Shown here piece by piece: positions 34,362 through 42,648 of a stretch of 64,000 nucleotides of DNA (the first letter of the stretch is position 1; every line of letters begins with the position of its first letter). The stretch is from an uncultured Muribaculaceae bacterium (GTDB lineage Bacteria > Bacteroidota > Bacteroidia > Bacteroidales > Muribaculaceae), in contig CANCXM010000001.1 of NCBI GenBank assembly GCA_947381945.1, positions 1 through 64,000 of the forward strand. Reading direction: 5' to 3'. A model generated the notes under the pieces. It saw only the letters and a program-made list of their open reading frames with translations, searched no databases and was not told where the DNA came from. The translations under genes and the position numbers were made by a program.

Positions 34362-35408
34362 TCAATCGTTTTTATTCATGAATGCAATGTCAAAGAATAT
34401 GAATGCAGCAATATCCACAAGTATTGATAAGATAACATAGTACCAAAAGGAACCTGGATATTTACCACTAAGGAAATCAACGAAAAATACATCGATTACA
34501 GATGCTATTCGTTTTGTACGCGTCTCTCCATTTTCTTTCGTGTATATCTGCTCATCCTCTGAGTTCTTGTCAAATTGTACAAATGTCTTATTATTTGATA
34601 CTATATTATATCCATCCTTTAACTCTTTTTCACACTGTCGAATCTCATCTTCATTAAGGCTTGCAGATGCAACATGATCTTGTATAGAGTCGTTAAGTGC
34701 GGACAGTCGTTTAATTTGTTTCCTTGCAGCTTGAACTGACTGTTCTGAGATGGTATGAGTTCTTAATGCGTGTGATAAAGCCTTATTTATTTCAACTTGA
34801 TAACCGTTTAGGATTGTCGGGTCTTGACTATTATAACGAGGATCCTGTTGAATACTTGAATTTAACGTCTTGTTAATTATTTCAAGATGTTCTCCAATTT
34901 TTTTACCGTTTCCACGCTTAAAGGGAGCTTCATCGCCATTAAATTGAGCCACAATGTGCCGACGTTGTTCCTCTACGGCATCTTTCATCTTTTTCCCTTC
35001 TTCATCTAAAACCATTGTGGAGGAGGTACCCATATCAACAACTTGTTGTAGATACTTATTGGTGGTCTTTATGTCCTCAGATATCGTTGACCCAATCTTA
35101 TCATTATAGAAGAAAGTATGTGTGTTCGTTGGCATACTCATAATCAGCCAAAAAAACACAACAAGCAGTATGCCACCCCATAATTTTCCCTTTCGGTTAT
35201 CAATGAAATCATTGGAGAAAAGAGAATCTGCAATCATCTTCGTGCCGATTGATGCGACCACAAAGAAGGCAATAGTAATACCCCACACTAACACTTCTGG
35301 CCATCCGGCAGGAAGAAGCAGGTGTAAGGATTTTTCGGTTGCCCAACAACTTATTCCAGCAAGAATAAGAAAGGCGAGGCTACAGCCAATTACACGAAAC
35401 TTGTTCAT
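34362..35408 (-). CDS. Four-helix membrane protein, first gene of the GTPase operon
   Basis: A 348-residue integral membrane protein without a family I recognise. Three helices lie in the first 95 residues (VIGCSLAFLILAGISCWA, VLVWGITIAFFVVASIGTKM, WGGILLVVFFWLIMSM) and one at about 319-343 (WYYVILSILVDIAAFIFFDI). Between them is a soluble region of about 220 residues, mostly helical (NTLNSSI-type and QSVQAARKQIKRLSALNDS stretches), likely extracytoplasmic. It is the first gene of five closely spaced genes and is followed by the GTPase gene after 4 bases. It may form the membrane pore or sensor of the system, which is inference. Confidence 0.8.
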   Translation of the reverse strand: MNKFRVIGCSLAFLILAGISCWATEKSLHLLLPAGWPEVLVWGITIAFFVVASIGTKMIADSLFSNDFIDNRKGKLWGGILLVVFFWLIMSMPTNTHTFFYNDKIGSTISEDIKTTNKYLQQVVDMGTSSTMVLDEEGKKMKDAVEEQRRHIVAQFNGDEAPFKRGNGKKIGEHLEIINKTLNSSIQQDPRYNSQDPTILNGYQVEINKALSHALRTHTISEQSVQAARKQIKRLSALNDSIQDHVASASLNEDEIRQCEKELKDGYNIVSNNKTFVQFDKNSEDEQIYTKENGETRTKRIASVIDVFFVDFLSGKYPGSFWYYVILSILVDIAAFIFFDIAFMNKND

Positions 35409-35452
35409 CTTTTTAGTTGGTTTATTATTATTGTTTATACAAATTGTTGTAC

Positions 35453-35481
35453 AACTCTTGGCAAGAGATTTGGATGACTGC
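35453..35481. repeat. 29-base direct repeat, copy 1, with 13-bp palindrome
   Basis: Begins AACTCTTGGCAAGAGATTTG and ends GATGACTGC; matches 35627-35655 at 28 of 29 bases. The sole difference is the centre base of palindrome CTCTTG-G-CAAGAG. It lies 45 bases upstream of the GTPase operon start, so it could be an operator or a recombination site. Confidence 0.75.
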
Positions 35482-35584
35482 GTATGTGTATGTATAACAG
35501 CTGCTTAATTATAAAACAATAGAATAATCGCTAACCAAAATAAAAAATAATGAATAAAATGATAGAAAAGTTTGTTGCTGATGC

Positions 35585-35605
35585 CCTATATATCAGATTT
35601 TTTCG
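35585..35605. repeat. 21-base repeat, right copy (pairs with 29651-29671)
   Basis: Begins CCTATATATCAG and ends TTTTTTCG, one mismatch from the left copy. It is followed directly by an isolated TACTTTTG -7-like box (35606-35613) with no gene behind it. Confidence 0.5.
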
Positions 35606-35626
35606 TACTTTTGCAATTGGTTAAGT

Positions 35627-35655
35627 AACTCTTGCCAAGAGATTTGGATGACTGC
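35627..35655. repeat. 29-base direct repeat, copy 2, with 13-bp palindrome
   Basis: Second copy of the element at 35453, here with centre C (CTCTTG-C-CAAGAG). It lies just beyond the terminator of the degenerate integrase gene, the usual place of a phage-type attachment site. Weaker similarity extends about 20 bases further upstream in both copies. Confidence 0.75.
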
Positions 35656-35666
35656 TAAATAAAATA

Positions 35667-35690
35667 GCCACGATGCGGTTGCACCGTGGC
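35667..35690 (-). terminator. Terminator of the decayed integrase gene
   Basis: On the minus strand GCCACGGTGC pairs with GCATCGTGGC around tetraloop AACC, followed by TATTTTATTT. It starts 11 bases after the stop of the integrase remnant. Confidence 0.8.
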
Positions 35691-35700
35691 ATTTGTGTAT

Positions 35701-35886
35701 TTATAGGGACTTTAGGATGTGGTCGTTTTTGAGATATGCCATGTCGATAAAGCTTATGTTTTGGAGTATAAAGCTGATAATTAGCATGTTGTGTGAGTAT
35801 TCCAGTGATGGGATGAGAGACAGGTCAAGTGCCTTTATCTTCTTATGCGAGTTCGAGATAAGGAACTCCATAAAAAAGTTGCCGAT
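35701..35886 (-). pseudogene. Tyrosine recombinase (integrase) remnant
   Basis: The minus strand encodes KKIKALDLSLIPSLEYSHNM followed by LIISFILQNISFIDMAYLK. This lines up position by position with the intact integrase of this window (RRILRLDFRTSPSLDYARDM, then FMLSFYMRGMSLIDMAHLKK). The catalytic Arg of YMRGMS is changed (LQNIS) and both ends are missing, with an in-frame stop at 35887-35889. It is a decayed piece of the catalytic domain of a Bacteroidetes-type integrase, marking the right side of the AT-rich island as former mobile DNA. About 90 bases of non-coding sequence separate it from the GH43-like gene. Confidence 0.68.
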
Positions 35887-35980
35887 TCAATTTTTTAGGA
35901 TTCTCTTATCCTGAACTCGCGTGATTAATATCAGGTGGTCTCCCTTAAAGTCTCCCTCAAATCTTCCGGTATACGGCCTA

Positions 35981-37033
35981 TCATGGTTTTTTATTCAGGG
36001 CTTCTATGCGGTCATATTCTTCTTTGGTGATGCGCATGAAGGAGCCATGTTGGGGTGCTTCGACGCCTTGGATGTCGACAGGCGAGTGGAAATTGCGGAG
36101 ATATTCGTCTGCCTGACATATTCTGTAGTGCTTGGGATTGGATGAGTATTCGATATAGCCAATCCTCCAGCCTTTCTCTCCCGGAATCCTGAATGCCGAC
36201 ACTCCCTCACATTTTTTCTTACCCTCGAAATTCACATAGTCATCATCCACGGGTAGACTCCACGGGCCGTGAAGCGTCGGTGCGGTTGACGTGAAAAGTC
36301 CCGGTTTGCCTCCCTCTTTCTTTATCATAAGGTGGTAGAGGCCGTCGCTTTCAAGATAGTTGATGTCAGCATCTATTGTCGCATATCCCCAGTCGAAGAG
36401 CAAGCGGGGTTTGGTCAATGTCGAGAAGTTTTCGTCTGCGTAGGAGTAATACATGCGGTCATACTCCTCGCCTGCGTCCGGATTCCAGAGAGAGTAGTAT
36501 ATCATATAGCCGCCTTTCCGTCCGTCGGGCCATTGATAGTCGGGATTCCAGAAAATTTGTGGTGCCCACACGCGGATAATGGAACTGTAGTCGGTGTATG
36601 TATCCGGACTTTCAGGGTCGGAAAATATCTCGGCTCCTTTACGGAAATCAAATGTTACGGATTCCCAGTTGATGAGGTCGGGACTTGTCAGCAGATTTAT
36701 ACCGTAATTGTTCCATTTCTTGCTTTTGCGTACACACATGTCGGTTGTGACCATTAGATAGCCTGAACCGTCATGCTTGCGGGTGATGTATGCATCGCGC
36801 GTGCCACCTTCGATGAGGGCTTTTTCTGCCGGGCTGAAGATGGAGTCGCCGTTGATGATGTCGTGATAGTTGAGACCGTCGCGGCTCAGTGCGTATGCGG
36901 TCCACTCACCGCGTCCGCTCATGTGGCAATACAGGAAGCCATAGTCACCGCGTTCAAGATTTTGTGCGGTCGACACTTCTGCGATTGCTGTCAAGCATAA
37001 TGCCGTGAGTACTGGGCGAAAAAGTCTTTTCAT
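35981..37033 (-). CDS. GH43-like secreted glycosidase
   Basis: About 350 residues from ATG 37033, with a signal peptide (RLFRPVLTALCLTAIAEVST). The rest fits a five-bladed propeller of the GH43 group: GDYGFLYCHMSGRGEWTAYA, LTSPDLINWESVTFDF, IRVWAPQIFWNPDYQWPDGR (the W-A-P motif near the central Asp), ATIDADINYLESDGLYHLMI and GKKKCEGVSAFRIPGEKG. Such enzymes remove arabinose, xylose or galactose residues from plant polysaccharides. The frame stays open far upstream to 37375, but that part overlaps the esterase gene and has no coding character. It is the last gene of the GH2-esterase-GH43 run. Confidence 0.82.
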   Translation of the reverse strand: MKRLFRPVLTALCLTAIAEVSTAQNLERGDYGFLYCHMSGRGEWTAYALSRDGLNYHDIINGDSIFSPAEKALIEGGTRDAYITRKHDGSGYLMVTTDMCVRKSKKWNNYGINLLTSPDLINWESVTFDFRKGAEIFSDPESPDTYTDYSSIIRVWAPQIFWNPDYQWPDGRKGGYMIYYSLWNPDAGEEYDRMYYSYADENFSTLTKPRLLFDWGYATIDADINYLESDGLYHLMIKKEGGKPGLFTSTAPTLHGPWSLPVDDDYVNFEGKKKCEGVSAFRIPGEKGWRIGYIEYSSNPKHYRICQADEYLRNFHSPVDIQGVEAPQHGSFMRITKEEYDRIEALNKKP

Positions 37034-37073
37034 CTGATTGTTCTGTTTTGCGGTTCGGTTGCCGGATGTTTCT

Positions 37074-37114
37074 CCTACGGAAACTGATAGGACTGTCCTA
37101 TCAGTTTCCGTAGG
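37074..37114. repeat. Perfect 20-bp-arm palindrome across the esterase stop codon
   Basis: CCTACGGAAACTGATAGGAC (37074-37093), one centre base, then its exact complement (37095-37114). The TGA stop of the triple esterase (37101-37103) lies inside the right arm. There is no T-run in the direction of transcription, so an attenuator or message-stabilising hairpin between this gene and the GH43-like gene is more likely than a terminator. Confidence 0.88.
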
Positions 37115-39914
37115 GTTTCTCATTGTCATAGAACGGGGCGAGAGGCCAGACGAATGTTTCAGGATTGTCCGGAGCTGACGGATTGTAGGTTTCGTCCAAA
37201 GTGATGTGTTCTGCCAGTTCCGGGGCGACTTTGCGGAGCCCTTCGACAATACATTTGGCAACCTGTGTAGCACCGTAGGGATTGAAGTGTGTATTATCGG
37301 CGAGTTCTTCATTCTGTCCGGGGAATGTTCCTGCCGGATAGTGGACAAGAGCTTTCTTCGACTCCTCCACGCCAAGGCTTTCGAAGAGAGTTGTGGTCAT
37401 GACGGTGAGGTCGATGAGGGGAACATTCTCTCTTTCAGCCACCGCGCGCATCGCTACGGGATATTCACCGTGGGTGTCCTTGAGTTTGCCGTCGGGGTTG
37501 AAGAAACGTCGTGCGGTAGGAGTGACGAGAATGGGTTTCAAGCCTTTTGCACGGGCGCGGTCGATGAAGAGTTTGAGATTCGTGCTGTAGTTGTACCATG
37601 CGCCTTTACCTGCTCCACGGTCTTTCTCATCGTTATGTCCGAATTCCATGATGACCCAGTCACCCGGTTTGGCCATTGCCATAACCTTGTCAAAACGGCG
37701 TTTGGCGAGGAAGGAACTTGTGCGTTCACCGCTTTCGGCATTGTTGGCGATGGCGATTTTGTCGTCGAAATAGGCGGGAATAATCTGTCCCCAGCTTGCC
37801 CAGGGTTCCTTGCAGTTATCAACCACAGTACTGTTTCCGCAGAGGTAGACGGTGGTTATACCGTCGGCCTCAGTCACAGGTTCGATGCTGATGGCACTGA
37901 CTGCAGGAGCATCGCCGGTGAATTCAAGTGTCAGTTTGTCGTCCCATGTCGGGGTACCGACCTCGCGGGGATTGATTTTCACCGAATCGCGCAGATTGAT
38001 GGCAGGAGTGCGTTTGTGGACAATGAATGTACGCTCACTGAATTCACCTTTGCGGGTGGCCACACGGTCGAGCATCAGTCGGCGGCTCTCGGCACGGACA
38101 GTAGTGATGGCCTTACGCTTTTTATCGCCAAGTTTGAGTGTCACCTTATAGTTACCGTCGGGAACGCGCACGGAGAAGAAGAAGGGTTTGGAACCATCCT
38201 TTGCGGGAGCGGTGCCGAAGTCGTAGCCATAGCCGTCGAATTCATTGTAGGCACCCATGCCTTGCATCTTGTAGTCGTAAGTCGAAGGTTTGAGGTAGTT
38301 TTTTAGTGCGCAGTCAGTGTTCATCAGCCCTTCGGCAATGCCTGCTGCGTTGAGGCGCGCACCGGCTTTTGATGAGTGGGTATGGTCTTTTTTGAAATAT
38401 GCCGCTGTGTTTCCTTCACCGAGCGACTGGAGCTTTTTGCCGCTGATTGTGTTGAGGTCGACGAAGTATGCCTTGCCTTGTTTTGCTGCCTGACGCGCCC
38501 ACAGCCCGAAACTGCCCTTGTTGCTTTCGATTTTGCCGTCAGTCCACTTGTTGCGTGGAGTATGGCTGACAATGATGGGTATGGCACCTTTTTCCTTTGC
38601 ATCCATGATGAATTTGCGCAGATACCATCCGTAGGTGTAGACCACCTGATTCTTGCCGGTAGCCTCCATTTTGAACACCTTGCTTTCCGGTCCGGCTCCG
38701 TGAAGTTCACCACGGGCCTTGCCTTTGTTGATGTCGCCTCCGTCGTTATGGCCGAATTGTATCAGCACGAAATCGCCCGGCTGGAGGGCGTTGTAGACCT
38801 TGTCCCAGCGGCCTTCGTCGAGGAAGGTGCGCGCGCTGCGGCCTGCCATCGCATGGTTCTCGACCGAGATTCGTGTGGTGTCGAAGAGTTCGCCAATGAC
38901 GCTTCCCCAACCCCACATTGAATCGTCGTCCTTATCCTCGTTTTTCACTGTGCTGTCGCCGATAGTGAAGAGGACGGGGCATCCCGGTTTGCGCGAAGCT
39001 CCTGTGACGGTATCCGTGACGGTTGGTAGTAGCCAGTTCTTCAAGGGTACATTTTCAAGTGTCATCAGGCCTTCGACGGCAGATTCGGCATTGACCCTCG
39101 CTCCGAATTCCGAGGTGTGGATGCGGTCGATGTAGAACATTGTCTTGACTTTGTCCTTGCCGAAACGCTCGAATTTGCTTGCGGTGATGTCGTTGAGGTC
39201 AACGAACGGGACCTTCTCCTCCTCGGCCACCTGCTTGGCCCAAAGTCCGAAAGTGTTGTTGACGCGGGTCACTTTTGTGCTGTCCTTGTTGTCCCACGCA
39301 CAGCGCGGTGTGAGTGAGAAAAGGATGGGGTTGCCACCCTTGCGGCGCACGTCGTTGATGTAGCGACGCATGTATTCTCCGTAGGTGTAGACGGTCTCTT
39401 TCTCTCCTGTTTCCTTGATGGTCACGTTGAGACTATCCTTGCCGATGCCGGGGATCGATGCACGTGCGCGTCCGCTGTCGTAGGGGCCGTTGTCGTTGTG
39501 GCCGAGTTCGATGATGACCCAGTCGCCGGGACGGATGCCGTCGACGACATCTTTCCAGAGTTTATTGTAGAAGGTGCGGCTGCTCATTCCGCCGAGCGCA
39601 TGGTTCTCGACTGTGATTTTACTCTTGTCGAAATAATCCGGCATGAAGTAGCCCCAGCCCCACTGGCCGTTCTGGCCGTTGCCGAGAGTGCCTGTGCGCA
39701 TTGTTGAATTGCCGACAAGGAAGAGGACGGGATTGTTGCCGACTCTCGTCGAGCCTGCTATGGGGCGCACTGTGCGTGCTTTGTTAAGGCTGTCAAGGGT
39801 ATTGTCGACAACCTTGTTGACATCTTCCATCGGGGAGGCAACCTTGCTTTGGCTGCAGACGGCCATCGGGGCGCAGAGGGTGAGCGTGGAGATTAGAAAT
39901 CCTGCAAGTTTCAT
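37101..39914 (-). CDS. Triple SGNH-domain rhamnogalacturonan acetylesterase-like protein (CE12)
   Basis: About 937 residues from ATG 39914, with a signal peptide (MKLAGFLISTLTLCAPMAVC). Three SGNH esterase domains are fused: block I motifs FLVGNSTMRTGTLG, FTIGDSTVKNEDKD and YLCGNSTVVDNCKE; block III motifs IIELGHNDNGP, LIQFGHNDGGD and IMEFGHNDEKDRG; and catalytic D-x-x-H ends DRIHTSEFG, DHTHSSKAG and NTHFNPYG. Between the second and third lies a beta-sandwich (about 545-690) typical of CE12 enzymes. Each should deacetylate pectic rhamnogalacturonan. The third lacks the Asp of D-x-x-H in the usual place (N-T-H), so its triad may differ. It lies 61 bases after the GH2 gene. Confidence 0.9.
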   Translation of the reverse strand: MKLAGFLISTLTLCAPMAVCSQSKVASPMEDVNKVVDNTLDSLNKARTVRPIAGSTRVGNNPVLFLVGNSTMRTGTLGNGQNGQWGWGYFMPDYFDKSKITVENHALGGMSSRTFYNKLWKDVVDGIRPGDWVIIELGHNDNGPYDSGRARASIPGIGKDSLNVTIKETGEKETVYTYGEYMRRYINDVRRKGGNPILFSLTPRCAWDNKDSTKVTRVNNTFGLWAKQVAEEEKVPFVDLNDITASKFERFGKDKVKTMFYIDRIHTSEFGARVNAESAVEGLMTLENVPLKNWLLPTVTDTVTGASRKPGCPVLFTIGDSTVKNEDKDDDSMWGWGSVIGELFDTTRISVENHAMAGRSARTFLDEGRWDKVYNALQPGDFVLIQFGHNDGGDINKGKARGELHGAGPESKVFKMEATGKNQVVYTYGWYLRKFIMDAKEKGAIPIIVSHTPRNKWTDGKIESNKGSFGLWARQAAKQGKAYFVDLNTISGKKLQSLGEGNTAAYFKKDHTHSSKAGARLNAAGIAEGLMNTDCALKNYLKPSTYDYKMQGMGAYNEFDGYGYDFGTAPAKDGSKPFFFSVRVPDGNYKVTLKLGDKKRKAITTVRAESRRLMLDRVATRKGEFSERTFIVHKRTPAINLRDSVKINPREVGTPTWDDKLTLEFTGDAPAVSAISIEPVTEADGITTVYLCGNSTVVDNCKEPWASWGQIIPAYFDDKIAIANNAESGERTSSFLAKRRFDKVMAMAKPGDWVIMEFGHNDEKDRGAGKGAWYNYSTNLKLFIDRARAKGLKPILVTPTARRFFNPDGKLKDTHGEYPVAMRAVAERENVPLIDLTVMTTTLFESLGVEESKKALVHYPAGTFPGQNEELADNTHFNPYGATQVAKCIVEGLRKVAPELAEHITLDETYNPSAPDNPETFVWPLAPFYDNEKPYGN

Positions 39915-39975
39915 ATTCGGTATATAGATAGTTTGTCGTGAGGTTGGAAGCGGAATGGTCATCACGGACTGCAAA

Positions 39976-42393
39976 TCAGATTGTGTTCATCCTGTATCTG
40001 ATTTCCTTGCCGTTTTCAGGGGAGATGGTGAGGATGACGGGTCCGGCTTCATCCGTGGAGCGGAGTATGACGGAGGCACGTCCGTTGTAGAGCGAGCGGG
40101 TATTGCCGGTCATCATTTCGTCGCTTGAGAGGTTGCCGTTGATGACTCCGACGATTTCAGCAGGTCCTTCGACTTTGAATGTCAGTTTTGTATCGGTTCC
40201 GGGTACAATGCGCGACTTGCTGTCGAGCGCCTCGATTCTGACATGCTGGAGATCCATGCCGTCGGCTTTCCATGACTGATTGTCGCCTTCGGCGCGGAGT
40301 TTGGCGACTTTTCCGGCTGTCTCGATGCGGTGGGTGGCTATTTTCTTTCCGTCCCGGTAGGCCACGGCTTCGAGCGCACCTGCTTTATAAGGAATGTTTT
40401 CCCAAAGGATGCGGTTGCGGTTTTTGGGATTGTCAATCTCGTTGGATTTCTTTCCGAGGCTCTTGCCGTTGAGCAGAAGCTCGACTTCATCGCCGTTGGT
40501 GTAAGTGTAGAGGTCGACGGTGCTTCCGGGTTTGCGGTTCCAGTGTTCCGACATGCGTTTTGTGCCGACCTTGACGTCGTTCCACACTGTGTTGTCGTCG
40601 CTGTCGATGATGCCGATATGCACGATGGGTTCTTCCGGTTTGAAGATGCTGCGCAGGAACCACGCGATGGGTTTGGGTTCGAGTGATATGTCAAAAATAC
40701 CCTCTGTCCAACCCTTGGCAGGCCAGCCGTGTGACTCACCGAGATAGTCAATCATGCCCCAGTAGGCGAGACCGATGACTTTGTCGAGATTCATCTCATA
40801 GAAGTTCGGACCCATGCCTGAGGTGTTGGCCTCGCTCTGATAGAACATCATCCAGGGGAAGCGGCGGCTGTCGCCGGGGAAATACATGTAGCGGTAATTG
40901 TAGGAGGCGATGTCGGTTTCAAGTACGAGCGGCGCGGGAAGAGAATCGGTCGAGATGTCGCGTCCGCGTGGATGCATGGCCACTGTCACCGGACGGGTGG
41001 TATCGTAGCGGTCGAGAAGCACTTTCTGCATTTTATAGGGTGTCACGCCCCAGTCGGCGTAGGGGAGATTCCAGAGAAGCTGCAATTCGTTTCCGAGGCT
41101 CCACATCACGACTGAGGGGTGGTTGCGGTCACGTTTCACCCATTCGGGGACATCCTTTGGCCATTGCTCCATCCAGTCCTTGCGGCCACCTGCATATTGG
41201 GTAAGCCACTTGTCATACAGCTCGTCAACAACAAGAATGCCGTAGCGGTCACAGAGTTCCATAAACTCTTTGCTGTATGGATTGTGGGATGTCCGGATGT
41301 GGTTGAATCCGAAATCCTTGAGCATTTTGATGCGCTTTTCGATTGCAGCCGGGTAGGCGGCGGCACCGAGCGGGCCGAGAGTGTGGTGGTTGGCGATACC
41401 TTTGAGGAGAGTTTTCTTGCCGTTGAGTTTCAGACCGAATTCAGGGGAATATTCGATGGTGCGTATACCGAATTGCTCCTTGACATTGTCAAGTTCCTTG
41501 CCGTCGGGGGAGAGGAGTGAGAGTTCGACCGTGTAGAGATGCGGGTTATCGCAATCCCAGAGGCGGGGATTGTCAATCGTGAGGCTGTCGAGAGTGTATT
41601 CGTTTACTTTTTGTTTACGTCTGAACGGTAGTTCGATTGTGCGGTCATAAACAGTGGCTCCGTCTATGTCTGTTATTTTCGCTTTGACTGTCAAAGTCTT
41701 GCCCTTATGACGTAAAGCCGCGATTTCAGCCTGAAGTTTCACACTTGCCTTGTCATCTGTCACGACCGGGGTGGTGACGTAGAGTGGATGACGCGTGAAA
41801 TACATGTCGGGGTCGGTCACGATGACATTGACATCACGGTATAGACCTCCTCCGGTGTACCAGCGTGAATTTTCCGGTTTGCCTGTGTCGGCTCTGACCG
41901 CTATGACATTCGGCTCGTCAAAATTGAGAAGGCGGGTCACGTCAACTTCAAAACCGAGATAGCCATAGTCGGTTCCACCCACAGGTTTTCCGTTGAAATA
42001 GACATCACCGTTGAGCATTATGCCACCGAAGTCGAGGAGGACACGTTTGCCTTTCCAAGAAGGGTCTGCGACAAGCTCACGGCGATACCATCCGGTCCCC
42101 ATCTCTTTGAATCCACGGGAACTGAGACGCGAGCTGACATTGGCCACAGAATTGTTTTTGTCTGCTTTCTCGTCGGCTGCGGGTGCGACCCATGGTTGGG
42201 AAATCTGGAAATCATGAGGGAGGTTGACAGTCTGCCATCCGCTGTCGTCGAAGTCCGGATTGCTTGCTTCAACAATCTCTCCGGGGGAGAAGCGCCATCC
42301 GAAATTTATATTTTCCACTTCACGGCTGTCAGCCTGACAAGTGAATGAAAAAGCCCATGAAAGGCCAAGTATTGCAAGAAATCTATTCATCAT
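39976..42393 (-). CDS. GH2 family glycosidase (beta-galactosidase-like)
   Basis: About 805 residues from the ATG pair at 42390-42393, starting with a signal peptide (MNRFLAILGLSWAFSFTCQA). Domain order is jelly roll (GWYRRELVADPSWKGKRVLL), immunoglobulin-like, and TIM barrel with acid/base Glu in VVMWSLGNELQ and nucleophile Glu in MFYQSEANTSGM, then C-terminal sandwich domains. The loop HTLGPLGAAAYPAAIEKRIK and NHIRTSHNPYS are GH2 hallmarks. Exo-acting beta-galactosidase is likely, but glucuronidase or mannosidase cannot be excluded. A full promoter lies 20-50 bases upstream; the extra upstream codons of the open frame overlap it and are excluded. It heads the minus arm of the divergent glycan locus. 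Confidence 0.9.
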   Translation of the reverse strand: MMNRFLAILGLSWAFSFTCQADSREVENINFGWRFSPGEIVEASNPDFDDSGWQTVNLPHDFQISQPWVAPAADEKADKNNSVANVSSRLSSRGFKEMGTGWYRRELVADPSWKGKRVLLDFGGIMLNGDVYFNGKPVGGTDYGYLGFEVDVTRLLNFDEPNVIAVRADTGKPENSRWYTGGGLYRDVNVIVTDPDMYFTRHPLYVTTPVVTDDKASVKLQAEIAALRHKGKTLTVKAKITDIDGATVYDRTIELPFRRKQKVNEYTLDSLTIDNPRLWDCDNPHLYTVELSLLSPDGKELDNVKEQFGIRTIEYSPEFGLKLNGKKTLLKGIANHHTLGPLGAAAYPAAIEKRIKMLKDFGFNHIRTSHNPYSKEFMELCDRYGILVVDELYDKWLTQYAGGRKDWMEQWPKDVPEWVKRDRNHPSVVMWSLGNELQLLWNLPYADWGVTPYKMQKVLLDRYDTTRPVTVAMHPRGRDISTDSLPAPLVLETDIASYNYRYMYFPGDSRRFPWMMFYQSEANTSGMGPNFYEMNLDKVIGLAYWGMIDYLGESHGWPAKGWTEGIFDISLEPKPIAWFLRSIFKPEEPIVHIGIIDSDDNTVWNDVKVGTKRMSEHWNRKPGSTVDLYTYTNGDEVELLLNGKSLGKKSNEIDNPKNRNRILWENIPYKAGALEAVAYRDGKKIATHRIETAGKVAKLRAEGDNQSWKADGMDLQHVRIEALDSKSRIVPGTDTKLTFKVEGPAEIVGVINGNLSSDEMMTGNTRSLYNGRASVILRSTDEAGPVILTISPENGKEIRYRMNTI

Positions 42394-42416
42394 GGTAAAT
42401 TTACAAAAAGGTGAAA

Positions 42417-42448
42417 CAAAGGTACTAAATTTATAAATTCGCCACAAA
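42417..42448 (-). promoter_or_regulatory. Promoter of the minus arm of the glycan locus
   Basis: -7 box TACCTTTG (42417-42424) and -33 box TTTG (42445-42448) on the minus strand, 20 bases apart. Leader about 20 nt. Confidence 0.8.
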
Positions 42449-42520
42449 TGCGCTTGTCAATAAATTTTAACGGACCACAGTATGTCATTAACTTTTTTAT
42501 CGTGTGAATCACAGCCGGAT

Positions 42521-42551
42521 TTTGTATGTGACCTATAATTAACTAAATTTG
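42521..42551 (+). promoter_or_regulatory. Promoter of the plus arm of the glycan locus
   Basis: -33 box TTTG (42521-42524) and -7 box TAAATTTG (42544-42551), 19 bases apart. The two divergent promoters are about 70 bases apart, leaving room for a shared regulator site. Leader about 90 nt. Confidence 0.8.
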
Positions 42552-42648
42552 CGTGGAATATCAGATGAGTGTGCTTTGAATCATAGCCGCCGTTGCTTGA
42601 CCGTCGGTATGCTCATCTGTCTGCCATGAAATATTCAACCAAGTGCTT

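Noticed and set aside
35693..35914. Plus-strand frame of 73 codons
   Set aside because: It overlaps the integrase remnant, which aligns residue by residue on the minus strand; the plus frame has no family features.
37034..37375. Upstream extension of the GH43-like protein
   Set aside because: The extension lies antiparallel in meaning to none but overlaps the esterase coding region in another frame, lacks coding character, and precedes a proper signal peptide at ATG 37033.
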